From positions 248,001-312,000 of the forward strand of contig NZ_PFXK01000002.1 of the NCBI RefSeq assembly GCF_002812955.1: a DNA stretch of 64,000 bases, written 5' to 3'. The position numbers and the translations under genes were made by a program. Position 1 is the stretch's first letter; every line of letters begins with the position of its first letter. Positions 1 to 8,364 of the stretch are shown in pieces. Source of the DNA: Vibrio sp. HA2012 (GTDB taxonomy: Bacteria; Pseudomonadota; Gammaproteobacteria; Enterobacterales; Vibrionaceae). Below the pieces are notes generated by a model. The model was not told the DNA's origin. It did no database searches and saw only the letters and a program-made list of their open reading frames with translations.

Positions 1-873
1 AGTACTGGTTAGAACGAAGCCTGCAATGATAAGGCTAAGCAGACCGGTAATGGCGGCTGAGATCAACTGACTGTCAGCACCTTGCTCAATATTGCTGTTA
101 TCAATAAAAGTAACAAAATTCCAGCCATTGACATCCATATGGTCCCAGAATGCTGTAAAGTCTGCATCCTTACCATCGACTTGTGCTGTATAACTGAGTT
201 CGGGGGTGCTTTTGCTGAATTTTTTGTATAGGGGTCTGGACTGGAAGATATTCTTACCGATTAACTCTGGGTAAGGCGCACTGAGAATGGTTCCATTTCC
301 GGTATAAAGAAACATATCTCCCCGTTTATTCACGCTATCCAGCAGAGCCTCGGCCTTAATATTGGATAAAATAGCCATAGAGCTGTTTAGCTTATAGATA
401 ACCGCAAGAACGGTATTTCCTGTCGTAGCAGATTGATAAGGCGGAGAGATATAGAAATCTCGGCCCTGATTAAATATGGCATTATAGTAGTCGCGATTCA
501 GAGTCCGTGCATTGGCTGGCAGTTTGCCGGTTTCGTTAAATAGTCCGCCATCTTTTGTGACCACAGCGACACCATCGGTAATGTTATGTTGTGCCTGAAG
601 CAGGGAATGGATCTGTAAGACAGCAGATGCGGAAAGTTGTTCTCCCTGCAAATCTTGTTCGGTTATCGCAGTTGATGAAAGCAGTAGGCGGTAGCTATTA
701 ATTTTTCCTGTTAATTTGGCTTCAACAGTGGCATTTTTTTCCCGCAGCAGTTCTTTATGCAGAGAAATACTTTCTTCTCTGAAAGAGTTGTAATCTAAGG
801 CTGCCAGTATAATTACAATAGTGACGATAAGTGCGCTTAAGGTACCTATGATCTGGAGTCTGAATTTATTCAT
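1..873 (-). CDS. Methyl-accepting chemotaxis protein, N-terminal part (cut by window edge)
   Basis: The reading frame is open from the ATG at 873 down to base 1, giving 291 residues without a stop. It starts with one membrane helix (about residues 8-28, MNKFRLQIIGTLSALIV) and continues with a roughly 240-residue extracytoplasmic region. That region has double-Cache features (DYYNAIFNQGRDFYISPPY; later GTILSAPYPELIGKNIF). A second helix begins at the window edge (LISAAITGLLSLIIAGFV). This is the layout of a Vibrio chemoreceptor with a dCache ligand-binding domain. The HAMP and signalling domains would lie outside the window, so a dCache kinase or cyclase cannot be strictly excluded. It follows the GGDEF-EAL gene on the same strand after 259 bases. 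The ligand is unknown; dCache receptors often bind amino acids or organic acids. Confidence 0.75.
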   Translation of the reverse strand, partial: MNKFRLQIIGTLSALIVTIVIILAALDYNSFREESISLHKELLREKNATVEAKLTGKINSYRLLLSSTAITEQDLQGEQLSASAVLQIHSLLQAQHNITDGVAVVTKDGGLFNETGKLPANARTLNRDYYNAIFNQGRDFYISPPYQSATTGNTVLAVIYKLNSSMAILSNIKAEALLDSVNKRGDMFLYTGNGTILSAPYPELIGKNIFQSRPLYKKFSKSTPELSYTAQVDGKDADFTAFWDHMDVNGWNFVTFIDNSNIEQGADSQLISAAITGLLSLIIAGFVLTST

Positions 874-1100
874 TGTAAGCTCTTTAATTTGTTTTTATTT
901 ATAGGGGAATGTACTGTATCCGGTTCAATAATCAGCAGGACGAGTGTGGATTAAACGTCTGCCTAGTTTAGCCAACTAATAATGAAACCGGGTACATTGT
1001 TATAGTATCGGATCTTATAAACTGAAACTACAAGCAATAATTAATAAAAATCCGATTTTAACGGCATTTTTATGCAAACGATTACTTTTTTATAAGCCAA

Positions 1101-1124
1101 TGATTTCATTATAAAGTGAAATCA
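1101..1124 (-). terminator. Possible terminator hairpin after the GGDEF-EAL gene
   Basis: TGATTTCA (1101-1108) and TGAAATCA (1117-1124) form a perfect 8-bp stem with an 8-base loop, nine bases past the stop codon at 1133. The stem is AT-rich, and the bases after it on the minus strand are not a clean T-run, so it is only a weak terminator candidate. Confidence 0.35.
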
Positions 1125-1132
1125 GATGAATA

Positions 1133-3982
1133 TTATTTTGTCCCCCATTCTGTTGGGGCTTTCCAGTTATTTAACCAGGTTACAATTTGCCCTGCGGGCA
1201 TAGGTCTGGCAATCCCATATCCCTGTGCATAACGGTAGCCCATATTTTTTAACTGTACACCGTGTTCGTTGGTCTCCATGCCTTCTGCAATCACTTTTAT
1301 ATTAAAGGCTTGACATAAGGCAAGAATTCCCTGAAGGATCATTCTGTCTTCATCATCGTCCAGCATATCAATGACAAAGCTGTTATCTACTTTTAGAACA
1401 TTGACAGGTAACTGTTTCAGGTAAGTCAGGGAGGAGAAACCAGTACCAAAATCGTCCAGAGCAAAATGGATCCCCAGTTTTTGGCACTCACGAATTTTGT
1501 CGGCAACGCCGGTCAGATTATCCAGTGCCTGAGATTCTACAATTTCCAGTTCCAGTAAGGATGCATTCAGTTCCGGGTATTTATCCAGTTCATTCTTCAT
1601 GCGTTCTGCCAGATTGTCCTGTCTGAAATAGAGATGGCTGGCATTTATGCTGACAGGCACCGATATTCCCTGACAGCGCCATTGTTCCAGTTGGCGCAGC
1701 GCTTCTTGTACAACCCACTCATCGATATCGACCATCAGACTGTGTTGCTCGACATCCGGTAAAAAGGTCCCGGGAGGCAGTAAACCTTCTTTCGGATGCT
1801 GCCAGCGTATCAAGGCTTCCAGTCCGATCACCTTCCCGCTGACCAGATCCACTTTTGGCTGATAGAACAAGCAGAACTCATTCTGTTTTAATCCTCGGGA
1901 GATGTCGTTTAATAGTTTTTCCTGTTTTAGTGCATTTTCTTCTGTTTGTGCATCAAAAAAGTGGAAGCCGTTACGGCCTTTATTTTTAGCTACATACATA
2001 GCCTGATCAGCCTGACGCAGTAGAATATCTGCTTCTGTACGTACGGACTGGGGAAAGCTGGTTACCCCAAAACTGGCTGTTACAGACAGTGTATTGTTTT
2101 TGTACACAACGGGTTCGGAGATGATAGTCAAAAGTTTATGAATGACTTCGAGATCATTCTCTGGTCCTTGTGAATCGAGCAATAACACAATAAATTCGTC
2201 GCCACCGAAACGGGCAACCGTATCATTCGCACGTATGGCATCCCGTACCCGTTGTGCAATAATTTTAAGCAGATGATCGCCGTTGTCATGTCCAAACAGA
2301 TCATTAATTTCCTTAAATCCATCCAGATCAAAATACAAAATAGTGATACGGGAATTAACCCTGTCGACATATTTCATTGCCTGCTGGAGACGGTCAGAAA
2401 AGAGAATTCGGTTTGGCAACCCGGTCAGTTGGTCATGATGAGCGATATGTTCTAACTGTTGTTCATGAATTTTCTGCTCAGTGATATCCACTGATATGCC
2501 ACACAACCCATATACCATACCATCTGAATTGACAAGAGGTACTTTTGTCGTCTGGATACTGCGATGTTTATTCGGGTCATTGTTCCAGAAATTTTCTTCT
2601 TCTTTATACAATTTTCGGGTTGTCAGCACCAGTTCATCCGCCTGCATAATATATGCTGCTGATTCCGGGTCATACAATTGATCCACGGTTCTGGATACAA
2701 TCTGTTGCAAGGTGAGCCCCAGATATGAGCACAGAGACTGATTGGCAAAAAGGTAACGACCTTTTGCATCTTTCATATAGATATAAGCATCAATGTTATC
2801 CAGAATGGTTCTGAGGCGTTGTTCTTTTTCTTCCAGAATATCGTTGTGTTTACGACGTAATCGGTTCTGGTGAGCCAATACAATGGTCAGCAGACATAAG
2901 AGAAGCATAATGATGCTAATGACTGTTATTTCTTTCCAGTATCTGGTCAGTATAGAGTTATCGGTGTCACGGTAACGAATATCGGCTGCAGATGGCAGTA
3001 GTGATGTGGAGATATGAAATTTTTCCAATTGCTGGTAATCAAAAATAGGTAGATTCGGGCTTTTCATTAGAATCGGTACTGATTTTACCGGAGAGCCTTC
3101 AAGGAGTTGCCTGGCTTTTATTGCTGCCTGCCGCCCCTGTTCTTCAAGACTAACCAGTATTCCGCCCACAATACCGTTTCCCATTCCGTGTTCATAGATA
3201 TGAAATACCGGTGCTTTAACCCAATTCATTATCAGGCTGAGAGATTTTTCAAATGATAAGCTGTCATTGACTGAGTCCCGGTAGGCCGCCAGCAGCAGAA
3301 CACTATCATCGGGGGAAAGCTGTCGCAGAGCATCAAAAAACTGAGGCCAGCGTAGATGGGACAAATCTAGTACTTTGAATGGCAGGGTTGGGTAGTGTTT
3401 CTGGAATGAAAGTGCCCGGCGTAAATCAGACTGTCCAGTCGGAGTTCCGTCTGCAATAATATACAACTGCTTCATTGACGGCCGTAACCGGTAGATGAGA
3501 TCAATTGTTTCACCGACAGAGACTGATTCAACCACACCGGTAACCGTTGGGTTTGGGTGCTCAACCAATTGTGTCGCCAGCTCATAGTTGTTCAGACCGA
3601 GAAAAACGACGGGCGCACCGGGAAAAAGAGAGTCGCCATATTTCAGCACAAAATGCAGAGCGTTATCGTCTGCGGTGATCACCAGATCATAAGGTGGGCG
3701 GTGTGCCAGTTTATAGGTCAGGTTCTGACGGAATAGCTCAACACTGGTTGCATCATACAGACGTTTACTGTCCATATACTCGACGTCAATAGTCGGTGGA
3801 TTTTCTCCAAACCCATTGATAATACCCTGATAAATTTGGGGAACGGTAGGGAAAGTCGTATGGTAGGAGTGGATCAGGAGAACCCGGGAATCAGAAATAT
3901 TAGCCGGCCTTGCTGATAAAGCTGGCCGAACATATGCTAATGTCACCAGAAATGTAATGATGATAACCGTTAATTTGTGCAC
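1133..3982 (-). CDS. Periplasmic sensor PAS-GGDEF-EAL protein (c-di-GMP turnover)
   Basis: 949 residues. A signal peptide (1-23) precedes a periplasmic domain (about 30-335) resembling the ABC substrate-binding-like sensor fold (VLLIHSYHTTFPTVPQI; VITADDNALHFVL). One transmembrane helix lies at about 350-371, followed by a PAS domain (about 385-505), GGDEF (about 510-675) and EAL (about 690-940). The cyclase motif is intact (GGDEF 593-597). The phosphodiesterase residues also look intact: EAL 722-724, the Asn in SINASHL, ELEIVES, DDFGTG 843-848, the Lys in VLKVDNS and E900 in IAEGMET. The sequence therefore predicts a bifunctional inner-membrane enzyme making or hydrolysing c-di-GMP in response to a periplasmic ligand, which I cannot name. 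It is transcribed alone, upstream of a chemoreceptor gene. Confidence 0.9.
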   Translation of the reverse strand: MHKLTVIIITFLVTLAYVRPALSARPANISDSRVLLIHSYHTTFPTVPQIYQGIINGFGENPPTIDVEYMDSKRLYDATSVELFRQNLTYKLAHRPPYDLVITADDNALHFVLKYGDSLFPGAPVVFLGLNNYELATQLVEHPNPTVTGVVESVSVGETIDLIYRLRPSMKQLYIIADGTPTGQSDLRRALSFQKHYPTLPFKVLDLSHLRWPQFFDALRQLSPDDSVLLLAAYRDSVNDSLSFEKSLSLIMNWVKAPVFHIYEHGMGNGIVGGILVSLEEQGRQAAIKARQLLEGSPVKSVPILMKSPNLPIFDYQQLEKFHISTSLLPSAADIRYRDTDNSILTRYWKEITVISIIMLLLCLLTIVLAHQNRLRRKHNDILEEKEQRLRTILDNIDAYIYMKDAKGRYLFANQSLCSYLGLTLQQIVSRTVDQLYDPESAAYIMQADELVLTTRKLYKEEENFWNNDPNKHRSIQTTKVPLVNSDGMVYGLCGISVDITEQKIHEQQLEHIAHHDQLTGLPNRILFSDRLQQAMKYVDRVNSRITILYFDLDGFKEINDLFGHDNGDHLLKIIAQRVRDAIRANDTVARFGGDEFIVLLLDSQGPENDLEVIHKLLTIISEPVVYKNNTLSVTASFGVTSFPQSVRTEADILLRQADQAMYVAKNKGRNGFHFFDAQTEENALKQEKLLNDISRGLKQNEFCLFYQPKVDLVSGKVIGLEALIRWQHPKEGLLPPGTFLPDVEQHSLMVDIDEWVVQEALRQLEQWRCQGISVPVSINASHLYFRQDNLAERMKNELDKYPELNASLLELEIVESQALDNLTGVADKIRECQKLGIHFALDDFGTGFSSLTYLKQLPVNVLKVDNSFVIDMLDDDEDRMILQGILALCQAFNIKVIAEGMETNEHGVQLKNMGYRYAQGYGIARPMPAGQIVTWLNNWKAPTEWGTK

Positions 3983-4086
3983 TCCAGCCCCTACCCAACA
4001 TCTTGTTCTGATAGAAAAAGTTTAGCTGGTATTTAGCTGTTTTTAAATAAAAGAGCAGAATGTCTTTTAGAGATAAGTTTTGTGTC

Positions 4087-5466
4087 TTAATTATGCGGAT
4101 TAGCGTGTATTTCTATTGTTAACCCAACAGTATTGTTGACTGCAATTAAATCCCAGTTATGTGCCAGAGAGATCTCTTTGCATATGGATAAACCGAGTCC
4201 GGCTCCGGTATCTTTTCTCTCTGCTCCTTTCCAGAAACGGTCAAATAGTTTATCCAAATCTTGTTCTGCTACTCCGGTTCCCTGATCCGATACTTTGATT
4301 AATTTCTTATCCAGAAGGATTCCTACTTGCGACCCGGAAGGTGAGTGTTGTATTGCATTTTCGACCAGATTTTTCAGTAGCGTAAAGAGTGCACCTTTAT
4401 CTGCATGCCACATCGAAAGTACTGGAGTGACGGTGACATGAATAGAAATATTATGAGCATTTGCCATGCGTTTTAGATACCCGGAAACTTCATTCGCAAT
4501 ATCTGCCGGGTTAACAAGAGTAAATATATAATTATTTTCTTCACTTACTTCAGCAAGCATGAGCAATTGTTGTACTTGTCTTGTCATATAGTCAACATCA
4601 CTCATCAGCCAGTATTTTTCTTCACTGTCCGGCATGACATCAAGTTGTGTTTTGAGTAAAGCGATAGGCGTTTTTAGCTCGTGAGCTGCTGTTGCCAGAA
4701 ATTCCTGTTGTAATCTGAACCCTTTTTCTAAGCGATTGAGGACATGATTGAAGCTATCTATCATGGGTATAAGCTCTGTGGGCATCCCCGACTTATCTAA
4801 TCTGGCTTGAAGTGAACGAGGGGAAATTAGTTGTGCTGACTGAGATACACGTCGTAGAGGGCGCAAGGCATATTTAAGAGTTAAATGTGCACATAAACCG
4901 AATACAACGAAGAGAACAAATGAGAAAATAGTAATGCCTTCTTCGGTAAACCGGAAGCCAAAGGTACTATGAGAAAACTGCATAAATCTGCGACTTACAG
5001 CAACTTGTACATACCACTGATTACCATCGCGCACAAATGGATGTGTTGAGGCATCAAAAGGGATCCCTTGATTGACAAAGTGAAAGATATTTTTTTCATT
5101 TGGAGTAAAAGGTAAATCAGAGGGCCAAATAGGCAAAGATGACGATTTAAATACGGTATTACCTTTGCTGTCTAATACCCTTACCGCTAATTCCGATTGC
5201 AGGCTTTGTAGCATCCAAGACATGATATAATCATCATCAGATGCGATACTGGTTGGTTTCCCTTTTTCATTGAATTCTACCTTTTTGGTTATTGCATGAG
5301 AGTATTCGGCAATATCTAGCTGGGCATAGAAGTTTTTATTGAAGGAGAGTAGGGCATAACTTACAGAAATAATGAGAAAGATACTTAATAAAGCGCCGAT
5401 TACATAAGCAATGAGGATTTGTCGGCTAATGCTGGTGGTTAACAGTAATGCTATCCTGGAGAACAT
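4087..5466 (-). CDS. Sensor histidine kinase, CarS/QseC-like
   Basis: 459 residues. Two membrane helices (about 17-41 and 177-198) flank a periplasmic sensor domain of about 130 residues. HAMP (about 199-250), HisKA and HATPase domains follow. The phospho-acceptor is H262 in AAHELKTP. The ATP-site motifs are LVENAIQHS (N370), DQGTGV and GAGLGLSI. It overlaps the response regulator upstream by 41 bases, a strong sign of translational coupling; no later Met gives a better start. In Vibrio cholerae the CarRS (VprAB) pair sits beside ompV, and this kinase sits in the same kind of set. The adjacent divergent RND pump suggests it senses membrane-active compounds or cations. The exact signal is inference. 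Confidence 0.88.
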   Translation of the reverse strand: MFSRIALLLTTSISRQILIAYVIGALLSIFLIISVSYALLSFNKNFYAQLDIAEYSHAITKKVEFNEKGKPTSIASDDDYIMSWMLQSLQSELAVRVLDSKGNTVFKSSSLPIWPSDLPFTPNEKNIFHFVNQGIPFDASTHPFVRDGNQWYVQVAVSRRFMQFSHSTFGFRFTEEGITIFSFVLFVVFGLCAHLTLKYALRPLRRVSQSAQLISPRSLQARLDKSGMPTELIPMIDSFNHVLNRLEKGFRLQQEFLATAAHELKTPIALLKTQLDVMPDSEEKYWLMSDVDYMTRQVQQLLMLAEVSEENNYIFTLVNPADIANEVSGYLKRMANAHNISIHVTVTPVLSMWHADKGALFTLLKNLVENAIQHSPSGSQVGILLDKKLIKVSDQGTGVAEQDLDKLFDRFWKGAERKDTGAGLGLSICKEISLAHNWDLIAVNNTVGLTIEIHANPHN

Positions 5467-6121
5467 AACCTACACCTCTTATATTACTGACTTGCATTCT
5501 GGATTGTAAAGATTTTAGTTTCCGTCGTATCCGATGTAGTGATACGTCCAGTGCATTGGGAGTAACTGGTTCGCTGAGTCCCCATCCGGCGGCTTCTAAT
5601 GCACCGTGCCTTACAATATGACCTTCTTTTTTTACCAGTAAAAGCATAATTTGCATTTCTGCGTTTGAAAGTATTTCGCACTGGTCTTTGCAAATTATCG
5701 TATTGGTTTGCGGGTCAAGAGTGATATCTCCGCATGCAGGTGATGAAACTACTGCTATAACCGGACGTCGTAACAAGGCTTTTACCCTTGCAACCAGTTC
5801 TGCCATTTCAAATGGTTTACTCAGATAGTCGTCTGCTCCTGATTCCAGACCGTCTACGCGATCGTGCAAGGAATTTTTGGCTGTTAACATGAGACAAGGA
5901 ACCATATTTCCATGTTGTCTGAGCCTTTTTACCCACTCTAAACCATCTCCATCGGGCAATCCCCGGTCTATTACTAGGACACTGTATTCAATACACAAAA
6001 GTGCTTTTTCAGCATGATCAATTTTATGAAATACGTCAACCATGATACCGCCGGCAGTTAGTCCTTGCAGTATCAGATTTGCTAAACGGTCATGATCTTC
6101 AAGTAATAAAATTCTGTTCAT
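5426..6121 (-). CDS. OmpR-family response regulator, CarR/QseB-like
   Basis: 231 residues: an N-terminal receiver (1-120) and a C-terminal winged-helix DNA-binding domain (about 130-225, with RRKLKSLQSRMQVSNIRGVGY). The acidic pocket E8/D9, phospho-acceptor D52 (VIDRGLPDGDG), T80 and K102 (SKPF) are all present, so it should be phosphorylatable. Its start overlaps the mipA-like stop by one base (TAATG) and its end overlaps the kinase by 41 bases, so the three genes form one transcript. CTTACA-type direct repeats with an 11-bp period in the upstream divergent promoter fit binding by this regulator family. Confidence 0.9.
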   Translation of the reverse strand: MNRILLLEDHDRLANLILQGLTAGGIMVDVFHKIDHAEKALLCIEYSVLVIDRGLPDGDGLEWVKRLRQHGNMVPCLMLTAKNSLHDRVDGLESGADDYLSKPFEMAELVARVKALLRRPVIAVVSSPACGDITLDPQTNTIICKDQCEILSNAEMQIMLLLVKKEGHIVRHGALEAAGWGLSEPVTPNALDVSLHRIRRKLKSLQSRMQVSNIRGVGYVLQDSITVNHQH

Positions 6122-6939
6122 TAGAATCTGTGTATATAACCTATTGAAAATATTTTTTTAGTGGTGTTATCGACAAGAGGACTGTCTTCAGTCGCTGAGG
6201 GAAGTTGTTTTGTACTTACATCAGCAAATAAGAAGTTGGTTTTATTCATCGAGTATGTGAGTCGAGCCCCTAGCTCGCTGATTAATCCCGCATCTCCTTC
6301 AAATTCCGGTCGTGTCGATAGAGCTTCATCTTCTTTAACTCCATAATAATAGTCGAAATATTCGGATGTACTATACTGAATATTCAGTCGTGGAGTGAGG
6401 GTGAATTGATTAACTTGCCACGTTTTTTCAATCTGTAGGCCAACAGATGATGCACTAAATTCGTTGGTTATAGAATGCGAAAGTTTTCCTTCAAACTGAT
6501 AGTCACTGATTTCAAATGCAGCCAATACTCCTCCCCATAAAGTACCTCTGCGGTTTTCCATTTTATCAAAGATATAGGAGTCTGATGACGAATAGCCAGC
6601 AAAATCATATTCAATAAATGGTCTGAGTCTTACCTGTCTCAGCGATGAGATGTCAGTTTTTGACCATTTGTATTCAATTGAAGATCCGGAGAATTTTATA
6701 TACTCATTTTCATAGCCGATAACAGGAAGAACAGACTTTTTCTTCTCTTCCCCTATGTATTCAGAGGAACTGGTCTGCACAAAGCCCCCCAGACTATAGA
6801 TTTCATCAGAACTATATTGAGCGTTCTTTTTATTTGCGTAACAGGGATAAGAGGTGGATATGGTGACTAAGCCCATGAGCAATAACATATATTTGATGTG
6901 ATAGGAATGTCTTTTCTCGGTGGCAATGTATGTCAGCAT
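6121..6939 (-). CDS. MipA/OmpV family outer-membrane protein
   Basis: 272 residues. A signal sequence (hydrophobic stretch about 18-35, ending near CYA) precedes a beta-strand-rich domain. Recognisable MipA/OmpV features are YYGVKEDEALSTRPEF near residue 200, SATEDSPLVDN near the end and a C-terminal strand ending in ...GYIHRF, as expected for a BamA-inserted barrel. The start at 6939 has an AAAGGG ribosome site; an alternative Met lies 17 residues in, directly before the signal core. It is the first gene of the mipA-regulator-kinase operon. OmpV-type proteins are outer-membrane proteins linked to envelope stress and, for MipA, to the murein machinery. Function here is inferred from family and context. 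Confidence 0.8.
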   Translation of the reverse strand: MLTYIATEKRHSYHIKYMLLLMGLVTISTSYPCYANKKNAQYSSDEIYSLGGFVQTSSSEYIGEEKKKSVLPVIGYENEYIKFSGSSIEYKWSKTDISSLRQVRLRPFIEYDFAGYSSSDSYIFDKMENRRGTLWGGVLAAFEISDYQFEGKLSHSITNEFSASSVGLQIEKTWQVNQFTLTPRLNIQYSTSEYFDYYYGVKEDEALSTRPEFEGDAGLISELGARLTYSMNKTNFLFADVSTKQLPSATEDSPLVDNTTKKIFSIGYIHRF

Positions 6940-6992
6940 TGACTGAACCCTTTGTTAATAAAATAAGTTTTACACATCATTTATCAATGAGA

Positions 6993-7009
6993 CTTACAGA
7001 AAACTTACG
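6993..7009 (+). promoter_or_regulatory. Response-regulator box 1 (CTTACA-N5-CTTACG)
   Basis: CTTACA (6993-6998) and CTTACG (7004-7009) are direct repeats one helical turn apart, the spacing used by OmpR/PmrA/QseB-type regulators. It reads toward the RND genes. No strong -10 element follows, so its target promoter is less certain than for box 2. Confidence 0.5.
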
Positions 7010-7081
7010 GAAAAATTATTTTCGGATATTTATCTGTTTGCCTGGATTGTCGTCATTTTCATCATTTTGATGGTGACCTGA

Positions 7082-7109
7082 ATTATTACATCTGTAAGAC
7101 TTTTGTAAG
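7082..7109 (-). promoter_or_regulatory. Response-regulator box 2 and -10 element of the mipA operon
   Basis: On the minus strand CTTACA (7109-7104), five bases, then CTTACA again (7098-7093): a perfect direct repeat with an 11-bp period. Five bases further down is AATAAT (7087-7082), a good -10. This matches the PmrA/QseB layout, where the box replaces the -35. It predicts autoregulation of the mipA-regulator-kinase operon. Confidence 0.55.
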
Positions 7110-7216
7110 CCACCTTAATCCATACTGGCAAATATCAATTTAGCTTGGTTGCTATAGCTACTTATCAGTTATGGCATGTTTAATCGTATATTAATGAAAA
7201 TAAGCAGGTGAACAGG

Positions 7217-8362
7217 ATGAAGTGTTGGATACGAGGTTTTGTGGTCTGTTTAGTGAGTTTGAGTGTGATATGTACATTATTGCTCGCTATTTCTGGTAAG
7301 GCTGAGACCCTGGAAAAACATAAAACGTTACCCCCTGCGATTATCAGTGTTCAGGCAATCGTTCCCGACAATCAACTGATGAACCAGAAATTATCCATGT
7401 TCGGTAGTATTGTGCCGTGGAAAGAATTGGTGGTTAGTTCGCAGACTGAAGGATTGCGGCTTATCAGTCTGACTGTGGATGTTGGAGATTCTGTACATAA
7501 AGGACAATTGCTTGCTTCATTTGATTCTTCTCTTATCGTAACAGAACTTGCACGGGCAGAAGCTGATGTTGCGTACTATCAGGCGTTACTTGAAGAAGCA
7601 AAGATAAATAAAGACAGGGCAGCGAAATTATCGGCAAAGAATGCTGTATCGGAACAAAGTTATCTACGTTATTCCACAGAGGTTCAAACATTCAAAGCGC
7701 AATTAGATTCAGCTCAGGCTATTGCTTTACAACAGCATATCCGTCTTGATCAGACTCGTATCTATGCGTCGGATGACGGTATTGTTGCAGCAAAAGAAGC
7801 TGTTGTGGGAGAAGTGACAGATGCAGGTCATTTACTGTATCGCATCATCAAAGATAACAGGTTGCAGTGGCATGCACGGGTACTGGCTCAAGAATTGAAA
7901 GACATTAAACCTGGTCAGGAGGCTATCTTATGGGTTAGGGATGGTGAGATGATTACTGGGAAAGTATCACGAATTTCCCCTCAGGTTTCAGTGAGTTCCC
8001 AATATGGGATCGTGTACATAGATATTGCAGAGCCAGCCGTTCTGGCCGGAATGTTTGCCAGCGGTTATATCCGTATATATCAGAAACCAGCACTTTCGCT
8101 TCCTACTTCTGCTTTGATCTTACGTGATGGATATAGTTATGTTGCTCAGATTCTTGATTCAGGCAAGATAAAATTGCTTAAGGTTGAAACAGGGATTCAG
8201 GATGGAAATTATATTGAGATTCTTTCTGGTGTCAGCTCGAATAATCGGGTCGTACTAACCGGAGGCAGTTTCCTTAGCGATGGTGACTACGTGAATATTG
8301 TATCTGTGTCATCAGAAAAGAATGTACAGCTACAGATGTCTACTGACGGAGTTGAGCTATAA
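7217..8362 (+). CDS. RND efflux periplasmic adaptor (membrane fusion protein)
   Basis: 381 residues from the ATG at 7217, which has AGGTGA five bases upstream; a GTG nine bases earlier lacks such a site. An N-terminal hydrophobic signal/anchor (about 5-25) is followed by a lipoyl half-motif (LTVDVGDSVHKGQLLASF), an alpha-helical hairpin (ARAEADVAYYQALLEEAK), a second lipoyl half (IYASDDGIVAAKEAVVGE) and beta-barrel/membrane-proximal domains. This is the HlyD/AcrA adaptor that links the inner-membrane pump to an outer-membrane channel. It lies two bases before the pump gene and is divergent from the two-component operon. No outer-membrane factor gene is adjacent, so a shared TolC is likely. 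Confidence 0.9.
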   Translation: MKCWIRGFVVCLVSLSVICTLLLAISGKAETLEKHKTLPPAIISVQAIVPDNQLMNQKLSMFGSIVPWKELVVSSQTEGLRLISLTVDVGDSVHKGQLLASFDSSLIVTELARAEADVAYYQALLEEAKINKDRAAKLSAKNAVSEQSYLRYSTEVQTFKAQLDSAQAIALQQHIRLDQTRIYASDDGIVAAKEAVVGEVTDAGHLLYRIIKDNRLQWHARVLAQELKDIKPGQEAILWVRDGEMITGKVSRISPQVSVSSQYGIVYIDIAEPAVLAGMFASGYIRIYQKPALSLPTSALILRDGYSYVAQILDSGKIKLLKVETGIQDGNYIEILSGVSSNNRVVLTGGSFLSDGDYVNIVSVSSEKNVQLQMSTDGVEL

Positions 8363-8364
8363 GT

